A stretch of 64,000 nucleotides of DNA, from the NCBI GenBank assembly GCA_041752395.1, contig JBGSWN010000247.1:1-64000 (forward strand). The letters are read 5' to 3'. Under the pieces are notes generated by a model. That model made no database searches and had not been told where the DNA came from. It saw only the letters and a program-made list of their open reading frames with translations. The translations under genes and the position numbers were made by a program. The DNA is from UBA6168 sp041752395 (lineage in GTDB: Bacteria; Bacteroidota; Bacteroidia; Chitinophagales; Saprospiraceae). Below, in pieces: positions 27,865-37,225 of this stretch; the first letter of the stretch is position 1, and the number at the start of each line of letters is the position of its first letter.

Positions 27865-28716
27865 ATGAAACCTACATTCGAGCAGATTACGAGCAATTCA
27901 AACAGTTCTTTCTTGTGGCGGCGCTTCGTGCAGGCACGTTTTGATGCGCCATTTCATTATCACCCTGAATTGGAATTGACGCTCATCATTAAAGGCCGTG
28001 GCAAGCGCATGGTCGGTAGGCAGGTGTCGAGTTTTGAAGCGGGTGACTTGGTTTTGCTCGGCTCAAACCTGCCGCATACCTGGCTCAGTGGAGACCCCGT
28101 GAATGAAAAGCAAATGGTAGAACAGGTTGTCATCCAATTTAAAAAAGAGTTCGTTGGTGATGGGTTTTGGGAAATACCAGAAATGAACAAGGTCAAAAAC
28201 TTGCTGGAAAAAGCTAAATACGGCATCCAGATTTCGGGTAAAACCCGAGATGCTTTGTCCAAAAAAATCAATCAAAAGGCGGCAATTTCACCTTCTCAAA
28301 AATTGATTCAACTCATTGATATCCTGATGATTATCGCAGAGTCTAAAGAATGTGAACTGATTGATTTTCATTTCATGGAACATGCCCCAACACCCCTGGA
28401 AACGGAGCGTTTCAGGAATGTTTATGCTTTTTTATCAGAAAATTATACCTCGGAAGTAAGCTTGGAAACCATCGCAGCCATCGCCAATTTATCCCCGACT
28501 TCTTTCTGTCGTTTTTTTAAAAAAATTGCAAGGCAAACCTTTGTGGAAGCGTTGACCAATTTCCGGGTGAACCATGCCGCCAACCTGCTTTCCTCCACCG
28601 AAAAACCTGTTGCCGATATTTGCTTCGAAAGTGGCTTCAGCAATATTTCCTATTTCAACAAAGCTTTCAAAAAAACGCTTGGTCAAAACCCAGTGGCCTA
28701 TCGAAAATTCCAATAA
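27865..28716 (+). CDS. AraC family transcriptional regulator
   Basis: 283 aa. N-terminal cupin-type ligand-binding domain (FHYHPELELTLIIKGRGKRMVG; GDLVLLGSNLPHTW) and a C-terminal pair of helix-turn-helix motifs (VSLETIAAIANLSPTSFCRFFKK; VADICFESGFSNISYFNKAFKK; GQNPVAYRKF). This arrangement is that of sugar-responsive AraC/RhaS/XylS activators. It is transcribed away from the susC-D-E operon, across 355 bp, and is the probable regulator of that operon. Confidence 0.92.
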   Translation: MKPTFEQITSNSNSSFLWRRFVQARFDAPFHYHPELELTLIIKGRGKRMVGRQVSSFEAGDLVLLGSNLPHTWLSGDPVNEKQMVEQVVIQFKKEFVGDGFWEIPEMNKVKNLLEKAKYGIQISGKTRDALSKKINQKAAISPSQKLIQLIDILMIIAESKECELIDFHFMEHAPTPLETERFRNVYAFLSENYTSEVSLETIAAIANLSPTSFCRFFKKIARQTFVEALTNFRVNHAANLLSSTEKPVADICFESGFSNISYFNKAFKKTLGQNPVAYRKFQ

Positions 28717-28792
28717 AAATTCCTTCACTAGCAACCATTTTGGTGCTTCCTCACCCTTGATTTTAGATTTATTATGAATACAGTTTTCCAGT

Positions 28793-28800
28793 TACCTTCG
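28793..28800 (+). promoter_or_regulatory. Candidate -7 element TACCTTCG, predicting a leaderless mRNA
   Basis: A one-mismatch TAnnTTTG box ends 5 bp before the glycosyltransferase ATG, so transcription would begin at or next to the start codon. No clear -33 element. Confidence 0.4.
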
Positions 28801-28805
28801 CCACT

Positions 28806-29585
28806 ATGTTAGCACGACCGCCACTTCTCAGCATCATCACCGTGGTTTACAACGGCGCCTACTACCTCCGTGGGACCGCCAATTCTGTGCTTGTGCAAAC
28901 CTATCCGCATATCGAGTACATCATTGTGGACGGCGGCTCAACCGACCATACCCCGCTGGCCATTCAACTCGCCGAAATAGCCAATGACAAACTGCTCAAT
29001 GCCAAGATTTTCAAATGGGTAAGCGAAAGGGACAAAGGGCTGTACGATGCCATGAACAAAGGGATGCGCATGGCGACAGGTGATTTTATTTGGTTCCTCA
29101 ACGCGGGCGATGAATTGCCGGAGGCGACCACCGTGGAGAAAATGATGTTGAAATGCGGCCCTGAAACCGATGTTTTTTATGGTGAAACTAACCTTGTCAC
29201 CTTCACCCGCCATGTGCTTGGAACACGCTCTGAATTGACTACGCAGAAACTTCCAGCCGAACTGGATTGGGAAAGCTTGAGAATGGGCATGGTTGTCTGC
29301 CACCAAGCCTTTGTTGCCCGCAAGTCAATAGCACCCAATTTTATGGAAGGCAACCTAGCTGCCGATATTGACTGGGTCATCGAAATTTTGAAAAAAAGTC
29401 GGCAAACAGTTAACACCAACATGGTGCTGGCCAATTACCTGACGGGGGGGGTTTCAAAGCAACGCCACCGACAATCGCTTCGGGACAGGTACGTGGTTTT
29501 GAAAAAACACTATGACCTAGGGCCAAATATTTGGGCGCATTGCCGCATAGTTTTGCGGTCTTTTTTTGCGAAAAACAGCTATTGA
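28806..29585 (+). CDS. Family 2 glycosyltransferase
   Basis: 259 aa GT-A fold enzyme. N-terminal LLSIITVVYNGAYYLRGTANS, the first nucleotide-sugar motif IIVDGGSTD, then GLYDAMNKGMRMATGDFIWFLNAGDE, where the DxD-like position reads NAGDE. This is the WcaA/colanic-acid-like branch often found in polysaccharide or O-antigen synthesis. No transmembrane segment, so it acts at the cytoplasmic face. It is not inside a polysaccharide cluster here. It is convergent with the SnoaL-like gene with two bases between the stop codons. Confidence 0.9.
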   Translation: MLARPPLLSIITVVYNGAYYLRGTANSVLVQTYPHIEYIIVDGGSTDHTPLAIQLAEIANDKLLNAKIFKWVSERDKGLYDAMNKGMRMATGDFIWFLNAGDELPEATTVEKMMLKCGPETDVFYGETNLVTFTRHVLGTRSELTTQKLPAELDWESLRMGMVVCHQAFVARKSIAPNFMEGNLAADIDWVIEILKKSRQTVNTNMVLANYLTGGVSKQRHRQSLRDRYVVLKKHYDLGPNIWAHCRIVLRSFFAKNSY

Positions 29586-29587
29586 TT

Positions 29588-30076
29588 TCAGTCTTTCAAC
29601 TGGTTCATGATGCCCATCAGGTCCAGTTCCTGCCAGCTTCGGTAAATTTTCCCATCCTTCATTTCATAAATCACCTGGCCAGTCGAGGAGAATTTCTTGC
29701 CAGTAGCTGGCATTCCAAAAGCATCGCCCATGTGCGTTGCCTCCACTTCGTAGCGAATGGCAGCGTAATTAGCATCCGCAAAGAGGTGAGTGATGGTAAA
29801 ATGCGCATCAGGAAAAGCCTGTTTGTAAAATTTTACCAGTTCGTACATGCCCGCAATCCCTTGCATGGACTCTGGTTGGAGGGGGTTCCCATCGCTCCAA
29901 TCTGGATGGAAAACCCTTGGAATGAGCGTCTCGTTTTGACCTTTGTTCCAGCCTTCTTCGTACCAAATTCGGATAGTTTCGGCATTGGCTTCCGATTGGT
30001 GCAGGCGCTTGACGGGCATGCATTGCGTAAGCAGTAAAATGGCAAGCAATGAAAGTAGGTAAAGATGCTTTTTCAT
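29588..30076 (-). CDS. SnoaL-like / ester cyclase family lipoprotein
   Basis: 162 aa from ATG 30076 (a TTG two codons upstream is also possible). Lipoprotein signal ends at LLLTQC. The mature part is an NTF2-like SnoaL domain (IRIWYEEGWNKGQ; GIAGMYELVKFYKQAFPDAHFTI; DGKIYRSWQELDLMGIMNQL), characteristic of the ester-cyclase/polyketide-cyclase-like branch. Substrate unknown; the lipid anchor places it in the periplasm or outer membrane. Confidence 0.83.
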   Translation of the reverse strand: MKKHLYLLSLLAILLLTQCMPVKRLHQSEANAETIRIWYEEGWNKGQNETLIPRVFHPDWSDGNPLQPESMQGIAGMYELVKFYKQAFPDAHFTITHLFADANYAAIRYEVEATHMGDAFGMPATGKKFSSTGQVIYEMKDGKIYRSWQELDLMGIMNQLKD

Positions 30077-30264
30077 AACCAAGGTTTAGGTTAAAAAGAA
30101 AGATTGACACGGCAATTTAACATTATTGGGACGATAGCAATAACTTCGTGCCTTAAATTTTTGCGATGCGTGAATATTGACACAACTCCAAATTTCGCAC
30201 AACAAATTCGGTTTTAAAACGTACATTCTGTGGCTGCAAACTGGCAGCTCATCAAACATCCGAC

Positions 30265-32313
30265 ATGCAGTTTTTATATCCCGGTTTTCTCTTCGCCTTA
30301 GGCGCTTTGGCCATTCCTATCATCATCCACCTGTTTTATTTCAGGCGGTTCAAGAAGGTGTATTTCACCAATGTCCGCTTTTTGAAGGAGGTAAAAGATG
30401 AAACCAGTTCCCGTCGCAAGCTGAGGAACTTGCTCGTCCTTTTGGCCCGTTGCCTGGCTGTTGCAATGCTGGTATTTGCATTTGCGCAGCCATTTATTCC
30501 AAAGGATGTAGCGGTGAAACAAGGTGAAAATGCGGTGAGCGTTTTCGTGGACAACTCGTTCAGCATGAGCGCTTTGAGCCAAGCTGCACCGCTGTTGGAA
30601 CAAGCAAAAAAAAGGGCCAAGGAAATCATTTCCGCCTACGCCGTGGAAGACAGGTTTCAGGTTTTAACCAACGATTTCGAAGGAAAACATCAAAGGCTGG
30701 TGAGCAAGGAAGAGGCAATTGGATTGGTGGAAGAAATCAAGGTGTCCCCTGCCGTTAGAGCAGTTTCCCAGATTTTATCGAGGCAAAAACAGGCACTTGG
30801 TAGCGGCACTGGTATCAATAAAGTAAGCTACGTCATTTCTGATTTTCAGAAAAACATCAGTGATTTCGAGAATTTCAAAGACACTGTTCTGGATGTGAAT
30901 TTGGTGCCCTTGCAAGCAGTGCAAGAAAAAAATGTGAGCATTGACAGTGCGTGGTTTGAAGCCCCGGTACAGATGCTCAGTCAACCCAATTCACTGGTTG
31001 TAAAAGTGAAAAATTGGAGCACGGATGCTGCCGAAAACGTGCGCTTGACTGTGAAATACGATGGTGAAACAAAACCAGTTGGCGAATTGAATATTCCGGG
31101 AAGCAGCACCGTGCTGGATACCGTTGTTGTGAACATCCAAAAACCGGGCTGGCATGTAGCGGAATTGGCGCTGACTGACTACCCCGTGCAGTTTGACGAC
31201 CATTATTTCTTCACATACAATGTTGCGGAGCAAATCAATGTGTTGGTAATCAATGAGTTGACGCCAAGCCCATACCTAGAAGCAGCCTTTAAAGGCATTA
31301 GCTATTTTAACGTGAGCAACCAACCGGTCAACCAGATAACCTACTCCAAATTCCAAGAGTACCAATTGATTGTAGTGAATGGTCCGAACAGTATTTCCAG
31401 CGGCTTGGCGCAGGAACTCAGGCAATATGTGACCAATGGAGGAAATGTGTTGGTTTTCCCTTCGACTACATCAAATTCTGCGACTTATAATGCATTTCTG
31501 TCCACTATTCCCGCCAATGAACTGGGTGCTTACGAGCAATTGGAACGGAACGTGGCCGATGTGAACACTGCTGAATTTGTGTTCAAAGATGTTTTTGAAA
31601 ACAAATCGGCGAACCTGAAATTGCCCATCACGAAAGGCAATTACAAACTCAGCACCATGGCCAGCCGGGGCGAGGAAAAACTACTGACTTATCGGGATGG
31701 AAGCACTTTTTTGGGCAAATTCAAAAGCGGACAGGGCATCCTCTACCTTTGCGCAGCACCATTGAATACAGAGGTGAACAACCTTGCCAACAGCGGTGAG
31801 ATTTTCATTCCAATGCTCTACAAAATGGCCATTTCAAGTGCCCGCAAACGGCCAATCTCCTACACCATCGGGCGGGACGAAACCATCGAAGCGGACAACC
31901 GGGTGAAAGGTGGCGAGAGTGTTTACAAAATGCGGGGTGAGGCAAAGGATGGCAAAGTGACCGAAGAGTTTATACCGCAGCAGCGAATCGTTGCATCGAA
32001 GGTGTTTATTGGCTTGCAAGACCAGATATTGGACGCCGGTTTCTATGATTTGTTCCTAAATCCCGATTCTACCTTGGCAAAATATGCCTTCAATTTCGAC
32101 CGGAGGGAATCAGATTTGACCTACCTGAACGGGGATGCGCTGAAAGAAAAAGCCACCAATAACATCAGTATTTTGACCGATAACGCCTCGGCAAGTTTGG
32201 AAGGCGTGGTGAGCGACCGTAGCAAAGGCGTATTGCTTTGGAAATGGTGCATCATCATTGCACTTATTGCACTGGCTTTGGAAGTGTTGTTGTTGAGATT
32301 CTGGAAAGTGTAG
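30265..32313 (+). CDS. BatA/VWA domain membrane protein
   Basis: 682 aa. N-terminal BatA double-transmembrane region (LYPGFLFALGALAIPIIIHLF; RNLLVLLARCLAVAMLVFAFAQPF), a von Willebrand A-like domain with a MIDAS start DNSFSMS, a glutamine-amidotransferase-like or beta-rich middle, and a C-terminal helix (WKWCIIIALIALALEVLLLRFW). This is the conserved Bacteroidota BatA-type protein usually found near MoxR ATPases or DUF4175/cobalamin-like membrane proteins, none of which is adjacent here. Its role is thought to be in envelope or aerotolerance systems; unproven. A hairpin with its T-run on the other strand lies right after it. Confidence 0.88.
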   Translation: MQFLYPGFLFALGALAIPIIIHLFYFRRFKKVYFTNVRFLKEVKDETSSRRKLRNLLVLLARCLAVAMLVFAFAQPFIPKDVAVKQGENAVSVFVDNSFSMSALSQAAPLLEQAKKRAKEIISAYAVEDRFQVLTNDFEGKHQRLVSKEEAIGLVEEIKVSPAVRAVSQILSRQKQALGSGTGINKVSYVISDFQKNISDFENFKDTVLDVNLVPLQAVQEKNVSIDSAWFEAPVQMLSQPNSLVVKVKNWSTDAAENVRLTVKYDGETKPVGELNIPGSSTVLDTVVVNIQKPGWHVAELALTDYPVQFDDHYFFTYNVAEQINVLVINELTPSPYLEAAFKGISYFNVSNQPVNQITYSKFQEYQLIVVNGPNSISSGLAQELRQYVTNGGNVLVFPSTTSNSATYNAFLSTIPANELGAYEQLERNVADVNTAEFVFKDVFENKSANLKLPITKGNYKLSTMASRGEEKLLTYRDGSTFLGKFKSGQGILYLCAAPLNTEVNNLANSGEIFIPMLYKMAISSARKRPISYTIGRDETIEADNRVKGGESVYKMRGEAKDGKVTEEFIPQQRIVASKVFIGLQDQILDAGFYDLFLNPDSTLAKYAFNFDRRESDLTYLNGDALKEKATNNISILTDNASASLEGVVSDRSKGVLLWKWCIIIALIALALEVLLLRFWKV

Positions 32314-32319
32314 GCGAGA

Positions 32320-32371
32320 AAAAAAGCCCGCCTCGTTGCCAAAAGATTGGCAACGAGGCTCAACAACGGGC
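32320..32371 (-). terminator. Strong hairpin with T-run on the minus strand
   Basis: CCTCGTTGCCAA (32331-32342) and TTGGCAACGAGG (32347-32358) form a 12 bp perfect stem, with an outer GCCCG/CGGGC stem. The A7 run at 32319-32325 makes this a rho-independent terminator only for minus-strand transcription, yet no minus-strand gene lies upstream in the 480 bp gap. Confidence 0.6.
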
Positions 32372-32791
32372 AGCATCAGAATGAGGTATCACCCCCACCC
32401 AAAACTAAAGAGTGTGAATTCAGGAAAACTGACACAAAACCCACCAAATAGCAGCATCCCAGCCCATTTTACAATAGACGGAAAGCAAAACTCGGTGCGG
32501 ATTATGCCTTGCTAAAACATCCGTAGCAGCCTGGTAAACATCAACTTACAGGAAATGAACTGATGGGTAAGCCTACTTTACTTGGCAAGTTTGGGGTTGG
32601 GCATCTATTTTTTTAGCACTTGGTGCTAACTACTTAATCGAACGAAGATAAATGTAACAAAACGAAAAAACGTTCCGTCCTACTTTTCAAATTAACAAAC
32701 GGCAATTTAGTGTACGAAATACGTGGAATCCTTTTTTTAAGATTTCCACTTTTTATCTTCGCAAAAGTGGGTTAACCTTGTGCGATAATCA
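32372..32791. other. Intergenic region without a supported protein gene; possible minus-strand small RNA
   Basis: No open frame with recognisable features. A minus-strand TATCTTCG box near 32645-32652 (one mismatch to TAnnTTTG) and the minus-oriented terminator at 32320-32371 bracket about 300 bp. On the plus strand TATCTTCG at 32753-32760 is a candidate -7 element for the next gene. I found no match to tmRNA, RNase P or SRP RNA signatures. Confidence 0.35.
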
Positions 32792-33892
32792 ATGACTTTT
32801 TCACCCTTCCACCAAATCAGAATGACATCTACAAAGGATAATTTATTGGTATTTGGGTTGTACTTGGCAGTACTTTTTGTTGCCCTGCCTGCTTTGTTAA
32901 TTAGTCAAACAACACAGGAGGCTGAAATTGTTGCGAAAAAAGCCTTGTTTGATTACTTGCCTACTGACAAAATCACAGAAATAACCATCACGGCAAATTT
33001 TGACTCCATTAAAGGAAATATTCGAAACAAAGATTACGAAGTAGGAGTTTTCTCGATAAAGCTAAGCAAAAAAAACAACTTGGAACTTGCGGTAAAAATG
33101 CGCCCTAGGGGCAAATCACGTCGCATGATGTGCGACTTCCCACCGCTTAAAATTAAATTCAACAAAGAAAGCCTGGACTCGAACGGACTTGAGCCATTCA
33201 ATGAATTTAAGCTGGTTACGCATTGCAATGAGAATGAAAGCAGCAACGAGAATATCCTACGGGAATACTTGACCTACCAGCTTTTCTCTATCCTCACGCC
33301 CTATAGTTTCAAGGCAAGTCTGGTAAAAATAACTTACAAAAACACGGGGAATTCCTTCAAAAAAATGACCCAATTTGGCATCATCATTGAGGATGCGGAG
33401 AGCATGGCCAGCCGGAACAACTGCCATACGATGTCACAAAAAGTCATCCCACTGGATTCCCTTCACTCCAACCAAGAGAAAATAACCTCTGTTTTTCAGT
33501 ACATGATAGGCAACGCTGATTGGAGCTACGCAATGGCCCGTAACACAGAGCTGATACAGCAGGAAAATGGCGTCATTATGCCAGTCCCCTATGACTTTGA
33601 CTATGCAGGATTGGTAAGCGCACCCTACGCCCGTGCCAATGCAGCCCTTGGTCAAAAAACAGTGCTCGACCGGGTGTACTTAGGGAATGTAACCGACTAT
33701 GAAGGGCTGCGAACCATCTTTACCTATTTCGGAAATAAAAGGAAGGAACTAGTCAGTACCATTGATAATTTCAAGGAACTGGATTCCGACGTCCGCAAAG
33801 AAATGCTGGATTATTTGGAGGAGTTCTTTGAGGTAACCTATGATAAAAACAAGGTAGAAACTGTAATGCTTGCCGGTATTAAAAAGAGCTGA
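32792..33892 (+). CDS. CotH-kinase-like exported or membrane protein
   Basis: 366 aa, or 356 aa if the second ATG (32822) is used, which places the hydrophobic helix LLVFGLYLAVLFVALPALLI at the N-terminus. The soluble part has features of the CotH / atypical-kinase-like group: KMRPRGKSRRMMCDFPPLKIKFNKE, an EFKLVTHCNE strand, VFQYMIGNADWSYAMARN and VPYDFDYAGLV, matching catalytic-loop and DFD-like positions. CotH proteins phosphorylate secreted proteins in spore formers; what these Bacteroidota homologues do is not known. It is not in an operon. Confidence 0.7.
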   Translation: MTFSPFHQIRMTSTKDNLLVFGLYLAVLFVALPALLISQTTQEAEIVAKKALFDYLPTDKITEITITANFDSIKGNIRNKDYEVGVFSIKLSKKNNLELAVKMRPRGKSRRMMCDFPPLKIKFNKESLDSNGLEPFNEFKLVTHCNENESSNENILREYLTYQLFSILTPYSFKASLVKITYKNTGNSFKKMTQFGIIIEDAESMASRNNCHTMSQKVIPLDSLHSNQEKITSVFQYMIGNADWSYAMARNTELIQQENGVIMPVPYDFDYAGLVSAPYARANAALGQKTVLDRVYLGNVTDYEGLRTIFTYFGNKRKELVSTIDNFKELDSDVRKEMLDYLEEFFEVTYDKNKVETVMLAGIKKS

Positions 33893-34140
33893 ACCCTCTA
33901 ATTTTTCATGAAAAACAATCACGTTCAAACCTTTTTCCAACCCTTTGCCCCTAAAAAATGTGTTTTTCATCGAAAAAATAAAGCCAAATCATCGGGGCAA
34001 GCCCACTTTTGTCGCATCATCATTTTTAGTTAATAAGTTTATTCACCGACTGTAAAAATGCTAACTGGCTTGACGCCAAATGGCCTTTTAACTATTTGTC
34101 TATCAACTAGTTAGTAGCACTTAATTTAAATCACCTGACA

Positions 34141-36591
34141 ATGAAAAAATCTACTGGACTCCTCGTCCTATTACTATCGTTTTTCCTCACCGGAAGCGCA
34201 TTGGCCAATAAAGAAACAGGAACCATCAAGGGCATTGTGTTCGGCAACGACAACCAACCTGTCAGCTTCGCCAACGTGCTGCTATATTCCGCAAAAGACA
34301 GCTCATTGGTGAAAGCGGAGTACACCGCCGATGATGGCCAATTCGAATTGCAAAGCATCGGTGCTGGCCGCTACTGGCTCAATGTGAGCTTTGTGGGAAT
34401 GGCAGATTTCAACTCAGAACCCTTCGACCTGACGACTGGTCAAAATCTCAACTTGCCCCAAATAAAAATGACCACGAAGGGCGTGGACTTGGCGCAAGTC
34501 ACCGTCACCACTAAGAAACCATTGGTAGAAGTGCATCCCGACAAGACGGTTTTTAACGTGGAAGGCAGCATCAACGCCACGGGCAACAACGCCATGGAAT
34601 TGCTCCGCAAATCGCCCGGCGTGGTGGTGGACAACAACGACAATATCATCATGAGCGGCAAGGGCGGTGTTCGGATTTATATTGACGGAAAGCCGACACA
34701 ACTCAGTGCCAACGACCTCGCAGCTTACCTGAAAACCATCCAAAGCACGGACATTGCGACAATAGAAATCATCACAAACCCCAGCGCACGCTGGGATGCT
34801 GAGGGCAATGCAGGCATCATCAATATCCGCATGAAAAAGGACAAGCGGCTTGGTGGCAACGGCAATGTGAACCTCGGCTACGCCGTTGGGCAGCGTGAAA
34901 ACTACGAAGGCTCGGTGAGTGGCAACTACCGCAACAAGCTGATGAACACCTTCGGAAGCTACAGTTTCAACGATGGTGAATGGCTGGAAATCATGAACAT
35001 TTATCGGGAGCAAAACGGGACCATGCTCGACCAAAAAGGCCAGAACGACAACCATTGGCGCTCCAATAATTTCAAATTGGGCAACGACTTTTTCATCAAC
35101 GACAAAAACACGATTGGCTTCCTCGTGAACGGCTACGAAAGCAAGCAAGACGATAAGGGCAATATCCGAACGCCCATCAGTGCCATTGGCGGCAGCCAAC
35201 CGGACAGCACCTTGATTTCAAAGACTACCACGGATGGCAAGCGCCGCAACTACAATTTCAACCTGAACTACCGCTTCGACGACGCCAAAGGGAAAATCTG
35301 GAACGTGGATGCCGACTATGGTTTTTTTAAAAATGACAACAGCCAAATACAGCCCAACATGTATTTGAACGGCGATGGGAGCGACCCGAATGCCATCCGT
35401 TCCGAGAAAAACTACCACATGGTGACGCCAATGAACATTGACATTTATACGCTAAAATTAGACCACGAGCGCCCATTGCTGAAAGGCCAGTTTGGCGCAG
35501 GCATCAAGCTTTCTTACGTAAAAACGAACAACGATTTCAATTTTTACAATATCCTCGAAGGGGAGGATGTAGTGGATGTGGACCGCACCAATTTTTACAC
35601 CTACACTGAAAATGTGAATGCTGCCTACACAACTTACAACCGCCAGTTTGGTAAATGGGGCATGCAACTCGGCCTCCGTGCAGAGCAAACCAATTCCGAA
35701 GGCGACTTGTCGGCTTTGAAAGATGTCAATGATGAAAACGTAAAACGGGATTATTTCAACCTGTTCCCATCCGGTGGATTGACTTATACTTTGAACGAAA
35801 AACACAGTTTCCAACTGAATTTCAGCCGCCGATTGGACCGGCCCAGCTACCAAGATTTGAACCCATTCGAGTACCGGTTGGATGAATTGACCTTCCAAAA
35901 AGGAAATCCGTTCCTGCGTCCGCAATACTCGAACAATGTCCAGTTCAGCCACACTTTCATGCAGATGGTCAACACTTCGTTAGCATTCAGCCATACCTCC
36001 GACCTCATCGAGCGCTTGGTGGATGTGTCCGATGTAAATGACAAAGCGGCTTTCGTTACTTTCCGCAACCTGGCCGACCAGAACAATTATAGCATTAACA
36101 TCGGTTCGCCTATCCCCATCACCAAATGGTGGAACGGTTACGTGAATCTGAACGGTTACCGCACCGATATCAACGCCGATTTTGGCGAAGGAAAAGTAGT
36201 GGACGTGACTATCCATGCTTTCAATGGGTACATGCAGCACACCTTCACGTTGCCGAAGGATTTTTCAGGGGAGATTTCGGGCTGGTACAGCTCGCCCTCC
36301 ATCTGGGGCGGCACTTTCAAAATGAGGCAAATGTGGGGCATTGATGCAGGTGTTTCCAAGAAACTGCTGAAAGGAAAAGCCACGCTGAAACTCTCCGTCA
36401 GTGATATTTTTTATTCTCAAAAATGGGGCGGAAAAAGCACTTTCGGCGACCTCTATATGACCATTGATGGTCGGGGTGACAGCCGCCGTTTCCGGGCGAA
36501 CTTCTCCTATAATTTCGGGAACGAGCAGGTGAAAGCCAGCCGCCGCCGCAGCACTGGCTTGGAGGACGAAAAGAATCGGATAAAAAATTGA
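34141..36591 (+). CDS. TonB-dependent receptor (outer-membrane beta-barrel, OMP_b-brl_3 type)
   Basis: 816 aa. Signal peptide (about 1-22), a carboxypeptidase-regulatory-like domain (GTIKGIVFGNDNQPVSFANV), a plug domain (VEVHPDKTVFNVEGSINATG; ELLRKSPGVVVDNNDNIIMSGKGG; EIITNPSARWDAEGNAGIINI) and a long barrel with repeated aromatic-ended strands (FSRRLDRPSYQDLNPFEY). Unlike SusC it has no SusD partner and lacks a TonB-box that I can identify with certainty. Ligand unknown; siderophore, peptide or other import possible. Followed by a strong terminator. Confidence 0.9.
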   Translation: MKKSTGLLVLLLSFFLTGSALANKETGTIKGIVFGNDNQPVSFANVLLYSAKDSSLVKAEYTADDGQFELQSIGAGRYWLNVSFVGMADFNSEPFDLTTGQNLNLPQIKMTTKGVDLAQVTVTTKKPLVEVHPDKTVFNVEGSINATGNNAMELLRKSPGVVVDNNDNIIMSGKGGVRIYIDGKPTQLSANDLAAYLKTIQSTDIATIEIITNPSARWDAEGNAGIINIRMKKDKRLGGNGNVNLGYAVGQRENYEGSVSGNYRNKLMNTFGSYSFNDGEWLEIMNIYREQNGTMLDQKGQNDNHWRSNNFKLGNDFFINDKNTIGFLVNGYESKQDDKGNIRTPISAIGGSQPDSTLISKTTTDGKRRNYNFNLNYRFDDAKGKIWNVDADYGFFKNDNSQIQPNMYLNGDGSDPNAIRSEKNYHMVTPMNIDIYTLKLDHERPLLKGQFGAGIKLSYVKTNNDFNFYNILEGEDVVDVDRTNFYTYTENVNAAYTTYNRQFGKWGMQLGLRAEQTNSEGDLSALKDVNDENVKRDYFNLFPSGGLTYTLNEKHSFQLNFSRRLDRPSYQDLNPFEYRLDELTFQKGNPFLRPQYSNNVQFSHTFMQMVNTSLAFSHTSDLIERLVDVSDVNDKAAFVTFRNLADQNNYSINIGSPIPITKWWNGYVNLNGYRTDINADFGEGKVVDVTIHAFNGYMQHTFTLPKDFSGEISGWYSSPSIWGGTFKMRQMWGIDAGVSKKLLKGKATLKLSVSDIFYSQKWGGKSTFGDLYMTIDGRGDSRRFRANFSYNFGNEQVKASRRRSTGLEDEKNRIKN

Positions 36592-36636
36592 TGCGTTCAG
36601 CATTTTAAAAACTTCATACTAATTCAATTTTATTTG

Positions 36637-36670
36637 AGCAGGTGGCACGAGGCCACCTGCTTTTTTTTTG
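36637..36670 (+). terminator. Rho-independent terminator of the TonB-dependent receptor gene
   Basis: AGCAGGTGGC / GCCACCTGCT perfect 10 bp stem with a short loop followed by a T9-10 run. Confidence 0.92.
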
Positions 36671-36689
36671 TTGACAAACGAGGTAGATA

Positions 36690-36768
36690 GGACACAGATT
36701 AAACTGATAAAACGGATTGACACAGATTTAATCTGTTTAAATCGGTTCAATCTGTCAAATCTGTGTCC
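36690..36768. repeat. Palindromic word-repeat island (ACAGATT words)
   Basis: GGACACAGATT at the left end is perfectly complemented by AATCTGTGTCC at the right end, and the interior is an imperfect palindrome made of AACnGATT and ACAGATT words. Same word family as 3590-3686. Confidence 0.8.
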
Positions 36769-36811
36769 TGTCCTTTTCGCATGCCTTATCTTTCCGCCCA
36801 AAATCTAGGTC

Positions 36812-37225
36812 ATGGTAAAAAATTTGGAGCATATCGGCATCGCCGTCAAGGACTTGAAAGCAGCCAACGAACTGTACGAAAAACTGCTCGGAACGCCCCA
36901 CTACAAGACGGAAGCCGTGGAAAGCGAGCACGTCTTGACTTCATTTTTCAAAACAGGCGAAGCCAAGATAGAACTGCTCGAAGCCACCTCACCGGACAGT
37001 GCCATTGCCAAGTTTATCGAGAAACGAGGCGAAGGAATCCACCATATCGCCTTTGAGGTGGAGGACATTTTGGCAGAAATGCAGCGGCTGGAAGCGGAAG
37101 GTTTCACCTTACTAAATAAGGAACCAAAACGAGGGGCGGACAATAAACTTGTTTGTTTCATCCATCCAAAATCGGCAAATGGGGTACTGGTGGAATTGTG
37201 CCAAGAAATCAAGGCAGAAGGCTAG
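36812..37225 (+). CDS. mce: Methylmalonyl-CoA epimerase
   Basis: 137 aa, glyoxalase/VOC fold with two beta-alpha-beta-beta-beta modules. LEHIGIAVKDL and GIHHIAFEVEDI carry the metal-binding histidines, VELLEATSP-like and GVLVELCQE the acidic ligands. It interconverts (R)- and (S)-methylmalonyl-CoA in propionate/methylmalonate metabolism in the cytosol. Mutase and carboxylase genes are not in the window. Its stop codon overlaps that of the convergent Sua5 gene (shared CTAG). A TATCTTTC box at 36786-36793 is a weak -7 candidate. Confidence 0.92.
   Translation: MVKNLEHIGIAVKDLKAANELYEKLLGTPHYKTEAVESEHVLTSFFKTGEAKIELLEATSPDSAIAKFIEKRGEGIHHIAFEVEDILAEMQRLEAEGFTLLNKEPKRGADNKLVCFIHPKSANGVLVELCQEIKAEG

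Noticed and set aside
32320..32371. Terminator for the plus-strand BatA/VWA gene
   Set aside because: The A-run precedes and no T-run follows the hairpin on the plus strand, so it fits only minus-strand transcription.
32372..32791. tmRNA, RNase P RNA or 6S RNA in the gap
   Set aside because: None of the conserved sequence blocks of tmRNA or RNase P is visible, and no long self-complementary rod like 6S RNA could be confirmed by eye.
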